Part shown: positions 16,143 through 25,700 of the stretch, piece by piece
Layout of the letters: every line of letters begins with the position of its first letter
Numbering within the stretch: the stretch's first letter is position 1
From: a virus
DNA length: 47,067 bases
Direction: 5' to 3' (one strand)
Virus record (IMG/VR): IMGVR_UViG_3300046313_000338
Span: 1 to 47,067 of that record
Notes under the pieces: generated by a model
What the model was told of the DNA's origin: nothing
Seen by the model: only the letters and a program-made list of their open reading frames with translations
Databases searched by the model: none
Made by a program: the position numbers and the translations under genes

Positions 16143-16619
16143 ATGGCCCTCGACCATTTCATTTCCCCTACCGTACCTGAAGCACCAGCTATGGCTGTCC
16201 GCTTGGGTGCTGGCTCAGGGACTAGCAACCAAGTAGACACCAAAGAGCAAGGCAAAATTGTCAAGCTCGCAGGTGAGTCCCGTTATGACCTGGCTGTGGC
16301 CGGCGATGACATTGAAGCCATCATCTACGCTGTAGAGCTGGCACCACAAAACGGTTTCAGCATTGGCTCCGTGTATTGCGAAGGCCGCGCTCGCGTAGTC
16401 TTTGATGGCCTGCAAGCCACCCCCGGTACCGGCGTTGTTGCTGTAGGCGACTACGTTGTTGCTGGTAGCGTTACCGCTAAAGGCACCGCCCTCACCTCTT
16501 ACCCCAAAGTCTGCAAAGCAACTTCTCAGGGTACACAAAAGAGCTTGTGGCGTGTTGTGAGCTTGGGTGCTGTTGGCACTGGAGCAGTCGGCACTGTGGG
16601 CGTTATTGCTCGCGTCTAA
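16143..16619 (+). CDS. Putative capsid decoration protein
   Basis: A 158-residue, Gly/Ala/Val-rich all-beta protein between the protease/scaffold and the major capsid gene, the usual site of head decoration proteins such as lambda gpD. The segment GVVAVGDYVVAGSVTAKGTA and C-terminal GAVGTGAVGTVGVIARV look like a beta sandwich. AAAGGAA at 16128-16134 serves as ribosome-binding site. Assignment is by position and composition, not by a diagnostic motif. Confidence 0.6.
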   Translation: MALDHFISPTVPEAPAMAVRLGAGSGTSNQVDTKEQGKIVKLAGESRYDLAVAGDDIEAIIYAVELAPQNGFSIGSVYCEGRARVVFDGLQATPGTGVVAVGDYVVAGSVTAKGTALTSYPKVCKATSQGTQKSLWRVVSLGAVGTGAVGTVGVIARV

Positions 16620-16643
16620 ACCATTTTTCAAGGAATCAAAATC

Positions 16644-17855
16644 ATGCAAGTTGCATACATCGACCGCTCTGGCGGTACACAACAATGGGAGCCCAGCGCA
16701 GAAGAGCTGGTAGCGATGGTTAAATCTGGCGACCCAGTTGCTGAAATCAACCGCAAGTTTGCTGACGCAGACCTGTCTGTTGGCACCGCTTTTGACCAGT
16801 TTAAGGCCTCCACAGGCTTGGTTCGTCCCGGCAAGAACAACCCATTCGGCTTCCGCGCCACCAAGATTGGTGCTCTCTTGGATGGTTCGGCTGCCGGAAG
16901 CTTCTCCGCTAACACTCAGCAGAACTCTGGCACTTTCGGCACTGCTTCCCGTGCTTTCGTGAATATCGCTGTTATCAGCGAAATCACGAGCGAGATGCAA
17001 AAGGACCGTGAAACCGATTCTGGTGTGTTTGAGCAAATGATTGCCAACAACATCAGCGTTGACTCGGAGCATTTTGAACAGCCAGTGGTGGACTACAAGA
17101 CAGTTGGTGGCCCAGAGGAGGCTAAGGCAACTCGTGTTGCTCAAGGCGCTGAGCCGTCAAAGATGCTGTTCTTCAAGACCAGCGACCGTATCCGTCGCAT
17201 TGGCGCTTGGAACATCGGAATGCAATGGACCGATCAGGCCCTGCGCAATACGAACATAGATTATGTCACTCGTACCGTGGCTCACTACCTGCAAGTTGAG
17301 CGTGACGAGCGCGTCTACCGCTACATCAACGCTCTGTACAACGGAGACGGTGACTTGAACGTAGGTGCAGTTGCTGCAGTGACTTCTACATCCTTGGATG
17401 CAGCAGCTACAGGTGGCGTTCTGACTCACAAAGCTTTTGTTAAGTTCTTGGCTCGCCAGCGCAAGTACCGTAAGATTACGCACCTTGTTTGCGACCTCGA
17501 CACGTATTTGAAAATTGAAGGCCGCACTGGTCGTCCAGGTTCAAATAGCTATGACCCAACACTGACTCGCGTAGACCCACAAGCAGGCTTGATTAACGTA
17601 GGCTTCGGCAATGACGTTCGCATCTTCTTGGTTGACTCTGCTGCTGATGGTGGACCGGTGCCTGCTAACACCATCTATGCTTTAGATGCGTCCGTAGGTA
17701 TCTCTCGTGTTACCAATACGGCTGCTGCTTACAGCGCTGTAGAGGAGTACGCCATGAAACGCTCGACAGCTATGCGCCTTGACTGGGCTGAGGAAGTATT
17801 CCGCAGCTTGGGCGACAGCGACCTGCGCCCCTTTGATGTGCTGACAATCAGCTAA
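16644..17855 (+). CDS. Major capsid protein
   Basis: A 403-residue protein with the features of an HK97-fold capsid subunit: a charged N-terminal arm (about 1-65), a central region with FKTSDRIRRIGAWNIGMQWT and VAHYLQVERDERVYRYINAL (the spine helix, about 205-230), and a C-terminal strand-rich part (GFGNDVRIFLVDSAADGG; STAMRLDWAEEVFRSL). It follows the protease, scaffold and decoration genes and precedes connector genes. AAGGAA lies before the start. A strong GNRA-loop hairpin follows the gene. Confidence 0.85.
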   Translation: MQVAYIDRSGGTQQWEPSAEELVAMVKSGDPVAEINRKFADADLSVGTAFDQFKASTGLVRPGKNNPFGFRATKIGALLDGSAAGSFSANTQQNSGTFGTASRAFVNIAVISEITSEMQKDRETDSGVFEQMIANNISVDSEHFEQPVVDYKTVGGPEEAKATRVAQGAEPSKMLFFKTSDRIRRIGAWNIGMQWTDQALRNTNIDYVTRTVAHYLQVERDERVYRYINALYNGDGDLNVGAVAAVTSTSLDAAATGGVLTHKAFVKFLARQRKYRKITHLVCDLDTYLKIEGRTGRPGSNSYDPTLTRVDPQAGLINVGFGNDVRIFLVDSAADGGPVPANTIYALDASVGISRVTNTAAAYSAVEEYAMKRSTAMRLDWAEEVFRSLGDSDLRPFDVLTIS

Positions 17856-17865
17856 TAAAAAAGAA

Positions 17866-17887
17866 CAGGGAGGCGAAAGCCTCCCTG
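17866..17887 (+). terminator. Hairpin after the major capsid gene (terminator or mRNA-stabilising)
   Basis: CAGGGAGGC (17866-17874) pairs perfectly with GCCTCCCTG (17879-17887) around a GAAA tetraloop. No T run follows (AATACTTA), so full intrinsic termination is doubtful. It may protect the 3' end of the abundant capsid message or lower downstream expression. Confidence 0.6.
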
Positions 17888-17894
17888 AATACTT

Positions 17895-18098
17895 ATGGAA
17901 AAACAACAAATCCACGACAAGACAGGCATCTGGCTAATTAACACTGCAGTTTTCCCGTTCGTGTGCCCCGAAAGCGGTTGCCGCTTTGAGCCACGAGTGC
18001 CCACCAAGGCCAAGGAGACTGACTGGATCAAGGGCCAGCCCGTGATTCAGCGATGGGCGGACCCCGATGAGAGTAAGCCCGCAGGGGCAAAGAAGTAA
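17895..18098 (+). CDS. Small hypothetical head-region protein
   Basis: A 67-residue protein lying directly after the major capsid gene. It has a CPESGCRF segment (two Cys) and a basic C-terminus (DESKPAGAKK). Small genes at this place are common in siphophages and often encode minor head or neck components. The last codons and stop lie inside the following bidirectional terminator stem. Confidence 0.55.
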   Translation: MEKQQIHDKTGIWLINTAVFPFVCPESGCRFEPRVPTKAKETDWIKGQPVIQRWADPDESKPAGAKK

Positions 18099-18128
18099 AA
18101 ATGGCCCGTTAGGGCCATTTTTACTTCT
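18091..18128. terminator. Long bidirectional terminator
   Basis: A 17-bp perfect inverted repeat: AGAAGTAAAAATGGCCC (18091-18107), loop GTTA, then GGGCCATTTTTACTTCT (18112-18128). The GC core followed by TTTTT on both strands makes it an effective terminator either way. It ends the capsid segment of the late operon. Confidence 0.8.
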
Positions 18129-18186
18129 GCTGCCATCTTCCACCACCTAAGCACCCAAAACCCCAGACCCCAGCCATAATTCACCC

Positions 18187-18675
18187 ATGGCACTAACACG
18201 CACCACCGCAGACGAAGTTCGAGCAGTCCTTGGAGTTTCCGACGAGGAGCTAGAGGACCTCACGCTTGACTTAAAGGTCTTCACTGACCAGCTCGAACTT
18301 GAGTTGTCGGACATAGATTCAACCCTTCCAGCGCTCTTGGACTCCATTCTCGCTACGCCTGTGCTGTCCCGCACCGCAGCGCAGACCAAGGTGTTCACAA
18401 TCGCAAACCTGTTTTCAGCTTACGCTTATGGCAGGATACTGCTCACAAGCCTACCCTTGTTCAGCCCCAAGAAGGTCACCGACGGACGTGCAGAGTTCGA
18501 GCGCTTTGCCGACCCATTCGAGGCAGTTCGCAATGGCGTTAATGCCGGCTACGTGAGCATCCGGGCCCGCTTGCAGGCTGCCCTAACCTTGTTGAGCGGC
18601 TACACGCCTCCAGCAGCCATTACCCCGATTTTCACTATAGCCGCACCCTTGGCTGTAGACCCGGTGACAGCATGA
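18187..18675 (+). CDS. Putative head-tail connector protein
   Basis: A 162-residue, mainly helical acidic protein. Its position, first after the capsid segment and before further neck genes, and its helical bundle look (EVRAVLGVSDEELEDLTLDL; TKVFTIANLFSAYAYGRILL) are those of adaptor or connector proteins that bind the portal after packaging. The stop overlaps the next start (ATGA). No specific domain is claimed. Confidence 0.6.
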   Translation: MALTRTTADEVRAVLGVSDEELEDLTLDLKVFTDQLELELSDIDSTLPALLDSILATPVLSRTAAQTKVFTIANLFSAYAYGRILLTSLPLFSPKKVTDGRAEFERFADPFEAVRNGVNAGYVSIRARLQAALTLLSGYTPPAAITPIFTIAAPLAVDPVTA

Positions 18676-19505
18676 AGCTAAAGACCGTAGCCCGAAAATT
18701 CGATACATGTCCGGTCTACGACGCGTACAGCAATGCGCTGCTGTTCAAGGCCCAAGTATCCACCTTCCTAGAAGCTTCTCCCGACGGTAGCACTGCTAAA
18801 CGTCGGGTGTTGAGCATCGACCCGGCCATCACCCCACCCACGCATTCCGCAATCAATATCCTGAATGAGATGTGGGTGGTTGGTGATGGGATACTGGACG
18901 AGTGGCGCGGCGGAGCAATCCGCGCCTCGCACTGGATGAAGGCAAGCAGCGGACTATTCAACCTTGTGACACCTGGCCAAGCATGCTTAAGTACAGCAGT
19001 CACCGCGCAGCACGGTCAGCGGGACTACCTGAAGGACACTGTAAACGGAGTCACTGACGCCCAGTATGACCCGTTCTGGCTATTCCATTTCAGCAAGAAC
19101 GCAGTCATTGCAAAAGGCACCATCATCAAGCAAGGCCCAGCCCTCTACCGAGTGCGCACCGTCCACCTGTCCTTGGAGGGGTTCAAGACCGCCCAGTGCG
19201 ACGAAATTGACTACGGCGTAATTTCTTCCACATTCACCAGCACCGGCGTGTACAATCCCGTGCTCGACACTTACAGCGCAGCCAGCGTGACAGTGCCGTC
19301 AATCCTCTTGGGCTATTACAAGGTCTATGAGTTTCGTACGCAAGCGAGCCCAAGCAACTTGGCAGGTGACATGGCGTTGGTTGTTGCTAAATCGTCAGTT
19401 AGCCCAGTAGTCGGTCAAAACGTAGTGGTGAATTCTGAGAGTTGGAGAATTGTCGCCATAGTCTCTGACCAAGATGCTTGGAGCCTGCACATCCGTCGAG
19501 GTTGA
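18672..19505 (+). CDS. Putative head closure or neck protein
   Basis: A 277-residue mostly beta protein, coupled to the previous gene by ATGA overlap. Segments such as HSAINILNEMWVVGDGILDE and GTIIKQGPALYRVRTVHLSL, and the ending SESWRIVAIVSDQDAWSLHI, suggest beta-barrel parts as in head-closure or stopper proteins, though the length is larger than usual for them. The call is positional. Confidence 0.5.
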   Translation: MKLKTVARKFDTCPVYDAYSNALLFKAQVSTFLEASPDGSTAKRRVLSIDPAITPPTHSAINILNEMWVVGDGILDEWRGGAIRASHWMKASSGLFNLVTPGQACLSTAVTAQHGQRDYLKDTVNGVTDAQYDPFWLFHFSKNAVIAKGTIIKQGPALYRVRTVHLSLEGFKTAQCDEIDYGVISSTFTSTGVYNPVLDTYSAASVTVPSILLGYYKVYEFRTQASPSNLAGDMALVVAKSSVSPVVGQNVVVNSESWRIVAIVSDQDAWSLHIRRG

Positions 19506-19507
19506 GC

Positions 19508-20038
19508 ATGGCTGCAATTCAGGTAAAGAACTTAAACTCGTTTCTGAAAAAGACAAAAGCTCAGAGAGCTCTTATCAAGGGCTCAGCCACCGACTTCGTA
19601 AAGAAGAAGGTAACTCAAATTCTAAAAACAGTTCTGAAAGAGTCTCCACAATATTCGGGAGACTTCGTATCTAACTGGCAAGTTGTAACCTCAAACAACC
19701 CGCACACAGGCTACACCAAGGACTGGTACAAGAATTTGCTCGATACTGAGTATCAGAACATGGACATCAAGGGCTCGAAGCAGATTAAGTCTTACTATGA
19801 CAAAGTGCGTTACGCGGGGCACCCAGAGGCAATTCAGGAACCCTTGGCAAGTGGACTAGCCGTTATCAGCACGATAAAGTATAACACCAAGGTTACACTT
19901 GTCAACTCCTCCCCAATTTCCGGCAGCATCAAGACCGGAGACATGGACCCCAATTACAGGCCTGTTCACAGGCATTTAGAGAATCGTGCTTTTGTAGACT
20001 ACATCATACAGAAGTACAAATACAACTGGATTAAGTGA
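19508..20038 (+). CDS. Putative tail completion/neck protein (HK97 gp10-like position)
   Basis: A 176-residue basic protein. ATG at 19508 follows a GAGG site; an earlier in-frame start at 19478 would lie inside the preceding gene. The sequence (FVKKKVTQILKTVLKESPQY; SGDFVSNWQVVTSN; LVNSSPISGSIKTGDMD) fits the gp10-like neck proteins, which have the pattern 'S-X-X-T-G-X-L-X-X-S/N-W' and then 'N-X-X-X-Y-A'. The downstream gene starts on the last base of its stop. Confidence 0.6.
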   Translation: MAAIQVKNLNSFLKKTKAQRALIKGSATDFVKKKVTQILKTVLKESPQYSGDFVSNWQVVTSNNPHTGYTKDWYKNLLDTEYQNMDIKGSKQIKSYYDKVRYAGHPEAIQEPLASGLAVISTIKYNTKVTLVNSSPISGSIKTGDMDPNYRPVHRHLENRAFVDYIIQKYKYNWIK

Positions 20039-20451
20039 TGGCTACACTCGAACAACACCGTCAAAGTATAGTTACTGCTGTAGAAGCGGCCAAGGCCAGC
20101 TTTACAGACTACCCGCTTGTGATTGAATACGACAACCGGATTATTGTCGATACCTCCACACAGCTTGACCCGTTCTTGGTGGTGAACATCCGGTTCTTGG
20201 ACGGCGCACAAGCTGACTTGAGCACGAACCCAATTCACCGCAAGATTGGCCAGATTCACCTTCAAGCCGCCGTCAAAGAGGGCTCAGGCACTGCCAAGGC
20301 CTACACCTTGATTGAGCACTTCTACCGAGCCCTGCAACAGTCGCAGTTTGGCGGCGTACGCACCCGCATGGCATCCTTTGCCAGAGAGCAGCCGTTCAAG
20401 GGCTGGGTCTACTATCCTGCGCTTGTGCCGTTCTGGGCAGATGACAACTAA
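20038..20451 (+). CDS. Putative tail terminator protein (DUF4128/gpU-like)
   Basis: A 137-residue protein (ATG at 20038, overlapping the previous TGA by one base). The order of residues (VIEYDNRIIVDTSTQLDPFL; QIHLQAAVKEGSGTAKAYTL; HFYRALQQSQFGGVRTRM) resembles the DUF4128 or gpU-type alpha/beta proteins that cap the tail tube. It sits just before the tube gene, as expected. Confidence 0.65.
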   Translation: MATLEQHRQSIVTAVEAAKASFTDYPLVIEYDNRIIVDTSTQLDPFLVVNIRFLDGAQADLSTNPIHRKIGQIHLQAAVKEGSGTAKAYTLIEHFYRALQQSQFGGVRTRMASFAREQPFKGWVYYPALVPFWADDN

Positions 20452-20559
20452 AGGTATGTCGTCAGTCATGTAGTGACAGGAGCAGCACACTCAGTTGCAA
20501 ACGGGGTACAGGCTCCGGATAAAGAGGCAAACTTCAGCATCTTTTACTAGGAGTCCAAT

Positions 20560-21774
20560 ATGCCTCTCGCAAGTTCCAGTGCTGTACAAGTACGCTATAT
20601 CCCCGAAGTAACCTTCGGCGTAACCCCTGTCGCGGGTAACCCTCTCGAAGTCCGTATTACTGGCGAGAGCCTGAACTACGACATCACCAAGGCGATGTCT
20701 ACCGAAATCAACTCCACTCGCACTATCTCTTCGATGATTCCCACAGGCGCTAAAGCCTCTGGCGACCTCAACGGCGAAATGCAGTACCGCGAGTATGACC
20801 GCTTCATGGAGTCCACACTGCAAAGCACCTTCGCGGTGTACGGTACTGCTGGTGTTGGTACAACCTTCACTGCGGACTTCACTGCAACGACCATCACTGC
20901 GTCCGTGGCCCCAACCACAACCAGCGCCTTCACAAACTTGAAGCGCGGTCAGTGGTTCCGTTTGACTACAGGTGGCGCCAACAACGGTAAGTTGTTCCGT
21001 GTCAGCTCTACCGTGGCCCCCACCTCCACGGTCATCACCTTGGATGCTGGAACCCCTGCGACTGTCGGCACCTCTGTAGCTACTTGCTCCGTGCAGACCC
21101 GTCGCTTGAGCCATGGCATTACCCAGACTTCTTATACCATTGAGAAGAACATGACTGACGTGGGCGTGTTTGAGGCTTTCACCGGTATGACACCTAGCAA
21201 GATGGCTATCTCCATCCAGTCTGGAAACCTGTCTACCATCAACTTCTCGTTCATGGGTAAGGCTGCTGCAATGACCACAGCGACTGCTCTGCCCGGAACC
21301 CCTACGGCGAGCTATTCGTTTGACATCCAGTCCGGCGTGACCGGCAGCTCCTGCCAGGTGTGGGAAGGCGGCACACCCCTGTCTAGCACCTTCGTCAAGT
21401 CCTTGAGCTTGGATTACGACAACGCCCTGCGCGAGCAAGATGCCCTTTGCACTTTGGGCAGTGTCGGTATCGGTAGCGGCACCATCTCTTTGACCGGCTC
21501 CATGTCCATCTACTTCGCTGACAAGACCTTGTTCGACAAGTTTGTGGCTAACACCAACACGTCGTTGGCGTTCTCTACCATGGACGGTGCAGGTAATGGC
21601 TACGTGTTCTCCTTGCCTGTGGTCAACATCTCTTCCTACCAGATTACCGCTGGCGGCAAGGATGCTGACATGATGGCTGACGTACAGTTCACAGCTCTAC
21701 GTGATGCTGCTAATGCAGACGCTACCCTGCAGAAGGTTGTGTTTATCGACGCTTTTGGCACGGCGGCACTCTAA
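20560..21774 (+). CDS. Major tail (tube) protein
   Basis: A 404-residue protein of the phage tail tube type (Phage_tube_2-like): VRYIPEVTFGVTPVAGNP at the N-terminus, followed by SLNYDITKAMSTEINSTRTI and MQYREYDRFMESTLQSTFAV. An extra Thr/Ser-rich domain is inserted at about 105-190. The C-terminal half repeats the core features (FVKSLSLDYDNALREQDALC; GSMSIYFADKTLFDKF). It polymerises as rings around the tape measure. AGGAG before the ATG is a strong ribosome-binding site. A terminator follows, as is common for abundant tube genes. Confidence 0.87.
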   Translation: MPLASSSAVQVRYIPEVTFGVTPVAGNPLEVRITGESLNYDITKAMSTEINSTRTISSMIPTGAKASGDLNGEMQYREYDRFMESTLQSTFAVYGTAGVGTTFTADFTATTITASVAPTTTSAFTNLKRGQWFRLTTGGANNGKLFRVSSTVAPTSTVITLDAGTPATVGTSVATCSVQTRRLSHGITQTSYTIEKNMTDVGVFEAFTGMTPSKMAISIQSGNLSTINFSFMGKAAAMTTATALPGTPTASYSFDIQSGVTGSSCQVWEGGTPLSSTFVKSLSLDYDNALREQDALCTLGSVGIGSGTISLTGSMSIYFADKTLFDKFVANTNTSLAFSTMDGAGNGYVFSLPVVNISSYQITAGGKDADMMADVQFTALRDAANADATLQKVVFIDAFGTAAL

Positions 21775-21807
21775 ATTTCGTGGTGGGTTGGGTGGTACCA
21801 ACCTTTT

Positions 21808-21840
21808 GGCTCCGGGAAAGAAATTTCTCGGAGCCTTTTT
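21808..21840 (+). terminator. Intrinsic terminator after the tail tube gene
   Basis: GGCTCCGGGAAA (21808-21819) pairs with TTTCTCGGAGCC (21824-21835), a 12-bp stem with one wobble and a GAAA loop, followed by TTTTT (21836-21840). Confidence 0.85.
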
Positions 21841-21848
21841 GATTTGCG

Positions 21849-21855
21849 ATATACT
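21849..21855 (+). promoter_or_regulatory. Possible -10 element before the tail chaperone genes
   Basis: TATACT at about 21850-21855 lies 40 bases before the chaperone start and just after a strong terminator, where a new promoter would be useful. No clear -35 is visible, so this is weak. Confidence 0.25.
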
Positions 21856-21894
21856 CTGCACCGGAATCAACCAACCACCACCACAAGGAATCCT

Positions 21895-22296
21895 ATGTTA
21901 GATATTTTTTCCACTTTCGCTGTCGATGAAAAAGCTGAACAAGAAGGCCGCTGGGTCGAGTACGGCAACGGCGTCAGCTTCTTGGTCGCTCGTGCTGGCA
22001 ACGCTAAGTACAACCGCCTCTTGGCCAGCATGTACAAGCGCAACAAGGTCGCTTTGGAGTCCAAGGGCGAAGCTGCTGAAGCCCTCAACGAGAGCCTGAT
22101 GGGCGAAGTTATGGCCAAGACTATCCTCTTGGGCTGGAAGGGTCACGTTGCCATCAAGGGCGAGAAGTTGGACTACAGCACCGAGAATGCAAAGCGCTTG
22201 CTGGCCATCAAGGACTTCCGCCGCTACATCTCGTCCGTGAGCGAGGACTTTGAATCCTTCAAAGCTGAGCAAGAGGCCGAAGACGCAAAAAACTAG
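21895..22296 (+). CDS. Tail assembly chaperone, short form (gpG-like)
   Basis: A 133-residue acidic, helical protein. ATG at 21895 is chosen because AAGGAA (21885-21890) precedes it; an in-frame start at 21844 lacks a site. It lies between the tail tube and tape measure genes, where nearly all siphophages encode a G/GT chaperone pair that coats the tape measure during tail assembly. Its last codons GCA-AAA-AAC-TAG contain a slippery heptamer that allows a -1 shift into the reading frame ending at 22616. Confidence 0.85.
   Translation: MLDIFSTFAVDEKAEQEGRWVEYGNGVSFLVARAGNAKYNRLLASMYKRNKVALESKGEAAEALNESLMGEVMAKTILLGWKGHVAIKGEKLDYSTENAKRLLAIKDFRRYISSVSEDFESFKAEQEAEDAKN
22287..22293 (+). promoter_or_regulatory. 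Programmed -1 frameshift site A-AAA-AAC
   Basis: The heptamer A AAA AAC (22287-22293) has the X-XXY-YYZ phasing relative to the chaperone frame and is directly followed by the zero-frame stop TAG (22294-22296). A -1 slip continues through CTA-GAA-GAG and stays open to 22616. This is one of the most efficient bacterial slippery sequences known, and its position matches the lambda G/GT system. Confidence 0.88.
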
Positions 22297-22616
22297 AAGA
22301 GTGCCTAATCTGGGAACTTGAGTGGGCACCGTCTCTGACAGAGCTGCTCAAGTTTGAAGAAGATTCAGGCATTCGCCCTGCAGCACTTGCCCGACGACCG
22401 ACAATCCAGAAACACCTACAGCACACTATGCAGGTATTCTGGGAGTTGTCAGAGATGAGGCAGGCGGCGATGGCAGGAGTCAACCGGCTCACCTTGGTTG
22501 AATTCAATGCTTACTGCCAGCACCACCGCATAGGATTTTGGGATGCCCAAGACCTGTGGTGGGGGGTTCAGGTACTCGATAGGGCCTACAAAGCCTTCAA
22601 AGCCGATAAGAAGTGA
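22293..22616 (+). CDS. Tail assembly chaperone, frameshift extension (T part of gpGT-like)
   Basis: The -1 frame adds 107 residues after the slip, giving a fusion of about 240 residues (join 21895..22293 and 22293..22616). The extension is LEECLIWELEWAPSLTELLK, a middle with RRPTIQKHLQHTMQVFWELS, and a C-terminus with FWDAQDLWWGVQVLDRAYKA. There is no start codon early in this frame; an ATG at 22428 would yield only 62 residues and has no ribosome-binding site, so frameshifting is the likely route. In lambda the T part recruits the tube protein to the tape measure. Confidence 0.82.
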   Translation, partial: LEECLIWELEWAPSLTELLKFEEDSGIRPAALARRPTIQKHLQHTMQVFWELSEMRQAAMAGVNRLTLVEFNAYCQHHRIGFWDAQDLWWGVQVLDRAYKAFKADKK

Positions 22617-22618
22617 AG

Positions 22619-22650
22619 AAAAGCCAGCCTCAGTGCTGGCTTTGTCGTTT
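22619..22650 (+). terminator. Probable terminator before the tape measure gene
   Basis: AAAGCCAGC (22620-22628) pairs with GCTGGCTTT (22635-22643) around CTCAGT, followed by a broken T tract. It is probably a partial terminator that sets the chaperone-to-tape-measure ratio. Confidence 0.6.
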
Positions 22651-22713
22651 TTGTCGCTACTGAATGACGATGGCAGCGAGTAAAATCGGGGCCATACACA
22701 CGAGGGTAGCAGT

Positions 22714-25700
22714 ATGAGCGAAGGCAGCGACGATAACATCCTAAAACTAAGCGTCCAAATCCCAAATAAGGACTTGGACGCGTTAGACCGGTTGAACGAG
22801 GGCATAGCAAAAACGGGCACCAACGCCACCAAAGCCGCCACTGCCCTAAAGACTGCTGCCCCTGCCGGCGTGGATTTCGCACAGGCTTTCGCCTCTCCAA
22901 GCGCCACAAAAAATATTAAAGCGCAGGAAGAGGCTTTTGGAACTTTTATAAAGTCGGCAGCAGATTACGACTCTAAAGTTGAGAAGCTTGGTAAAGCCTC
23001 TAAGACAAGCTTGGGCCGGATGGCTGAGGCGATGAAGTCCGTAGAGAAGACTGGTATCGCCGGGACGTTCAAGCAGGCGCAAGAGCAGATGCGCCAAGAG
23101 CTAATTAGCGGAGAGAAGACAAACCTGAACTTGGTTCGGGCGCAGACCAGCGAAATCCAGAACGCTTACGAGCACCGACTGGCCAAGATGGGGCAGTTGC
23201 AGGGTTCGGAACTGGAGGCTTGGCGCACCCAAGGCGCTCGCCTGGGGGGGTTTCAGGCCTCACAGTTGACGGAGTTCAAGCGCTCCGAGAGCATCAAGCG
23301 CCAAGCCGAGCGGGAGGCGCTTGCTGCCCGACGCAGAAGCATGTCTGAAGCCGAGCGAGACATGGCGTTGAACGTCAAGTACGCGACCGACGCTAATACG
23401 GCCTTGCAGCAGATTAGCGAAAAAGGCTCCAGCCGCATGTTGGCCAATATCCAAAAGCGCTCTGAGAGTATCAGGCGCATGCTGGAAAGTGGGTCTGCCG
23501 ATGCCGAGAAGCTGGCCACCAAGAAGTACGGCTCAGACTTCGTGGGCACCGTTCGCCAAGGCCTACAAGGCAGTGGGCAGGTATTGGCCAAGCATGATGA
23601 GACACGGATAGCCTTAATTGGGGAGATGGCGAACAAAGAGGCCGAGGCCATAAAACTGGCTGCCAAGAAGGTAGAGGCGGCCCGGCTTGAGGCTGCTGCC
23701 AAAGCCCGTACAGCAAACATCGGCACCACCGGCCAACGCCTCGCAGGCAACGAAGTCGTCGGCTCCTACACACCGTACAACGCACTGCGGGCCCAGCCGA
23801 TTAAGGCTATTTCTGAGCAGGTGCCAGCACTGCCGATGACCTCTCATGCCAAGGAAGCCGACGAACTGGCTAAGAAATTCGACCGACTGTCAATTTCAGG
23901 AAACAACCTGCACTCCAGTGTCAGGGGTTTGGCCTCCGGCTTCGGAGCCTTGTGGCTGACTTGGGGCAACACACTGCCGTTGCTCGCCGGCGCGGCGGTG
24001 TCGTTCAGCTTGACAGGTGCCATAAAGTCTGGCAAAGAGTTTGAGTCTACCCTCTTCAATATTTCCGAAGTGGCGGGCACCTCTGCAGCCGATATGGCCA
24101 TCCTGCGTGACCGCCTGCTTGAGATTGGAAACAAGGGTATGTACGGCCCACTGGAAGCCGCGAAAGGTCTAGAAGTTCTATCCCTGGCCGGCCTTAACGC
24201 GAAAGACGCCATGGCGGCCCTTGAGCCTACGATGCGGTTCGCGTCCGCTGGCGGCGTCAACATGCAAAAAGCGGCTGAAGTGACAGTGGCCGTCGGGCAG
24301 GCATACGGGTTTACTGCTCAGCAGTATGAGACCTTGCAGGACATCATCACGAAGACGGCTTCTGATAGTATTGCTTCTGTGTCTGACATGGCAGAAGCCT
24401 TCAAGACTGCCTCAGTCGTAGCACAGCACTTCAACCTGTCATTGGCTGATACAGCGGAAGGCTTGGGCTCACTTGCTCAAATCGGTATTACAGGTTCTGC
24501 CGCAGGAACCAGCTACCGAAACTTCTATACCGAAATAAGTAAGAGCAGCGGAAAAGTTGCAGAAACACTTAAAGCTCTAAAGGTGAATATACGGGAAGTA
24601 AACGGTGAGGCAGCAGGCGAGCTGAAGCCGACCATCGAAATCTTCCGCGAGCTGACTCTTGCCACAGTCAACAAAACCAAAGCAGCTCAGGACAGCTACT
24701 TTGCTGGCCTGTCCAACGAGAGGGGCGCAAAGACTTTTGCTGCGGCCCAAGCTAAAGCGCTTGAGACTGTGAAGGGCATGGCCGGTGAGCACCTCAAGGA
24801 GGCTGATGCTCTGGAGGCTAAAGGAAAGAAGGCCGAAGCTGCTGCAATTCGCATCAAAGCTGTGAACGAGGCTTTCGATGTTATGGCAGCCAAGAGCAAA
24901 GAAGCAACGGAGAACGCAGCGGGCAAGAACTTCATCATCGCTGCTGAGAAACGCCTCACACCACAAGGCTCAGTAGACGCCTTGAAAGCAGCCCTCGAAA
25001 CCGGGCTCGTCGGAGCCTTCACCACAGCCTCGGACTCCTTGATGGTGTTCGCTGACCGGCTGCACCAGACCTCCAGCAGCCCAGAGTTTCAAAAAGGCTT
25101 GGCAGACATGGTGAAGGGCACTGTGGACTTAGGGATGGCACTCGTAGAGGGTACCAAGTTCTTGTGGGAGCACAAAGAGGCCGTTCTTGGCCTGTCTGCA
25201 GCTTACGTCCTTTTCGGAAAAGAGGCCTTGGCTGTGGTGCTGACCGGGTTCGTAGCTGTACGGGCAGCAACCGCAGCGTTTATGGCCGAAGTTGCTGTGG
25301 GGACAGCTGTGATGGCGGCCCTACGTTCCAGCATCGCTGGTGTGGTTATGTCCTTGGAGCTTATGGTTCCTGGAATACTGGCTGCCGGCTCAGCACTGGT
25401 CACTGGGGCGCTTGTGGCAGGCTTGGCCGCCATCACCTTGGGTGTGATTGCCGCCACTGCCGCCGTCGGCGCTCTGGCTGTCAAGTGGATTTTTGCTGGT
25501 GAGAGCGCTCAGGAAGCGCTGGAAAAGCAAGACGCCAAGACTCTAAAGGGTCTGCAGGAATCGTCCGCTGCCATCAAAGCGAAGATGAACCTGTTTAATG
25601 AGAGCCTGACCAGTGAACTGGCTGCCTCTGAGTCTGCCTTGAAGGCTCGTAAAGAGGGCCTGACTGCAGGTGAAGCAGCCGACAAGGCCTACGGCGAGGC

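Noticed and set aside
16215-17144. A 309-codon minus-strand frame opposite the capsid genes
   Set aside because: It lies wholly opposite two well-supported structural genes and has no coding signals of its own.
20491-21438. A 315-codon minus-strand frame opposite the tail tube gene
   Set aside because: It is the complement of a strongly supported gene; the length comes from codon bias on the other strand.
22428-22616. An independent 62-residue gene after the tail chaperone
   Set aside because: It has no ribosome-binding site and is better explained as the end of the frameshift extension.
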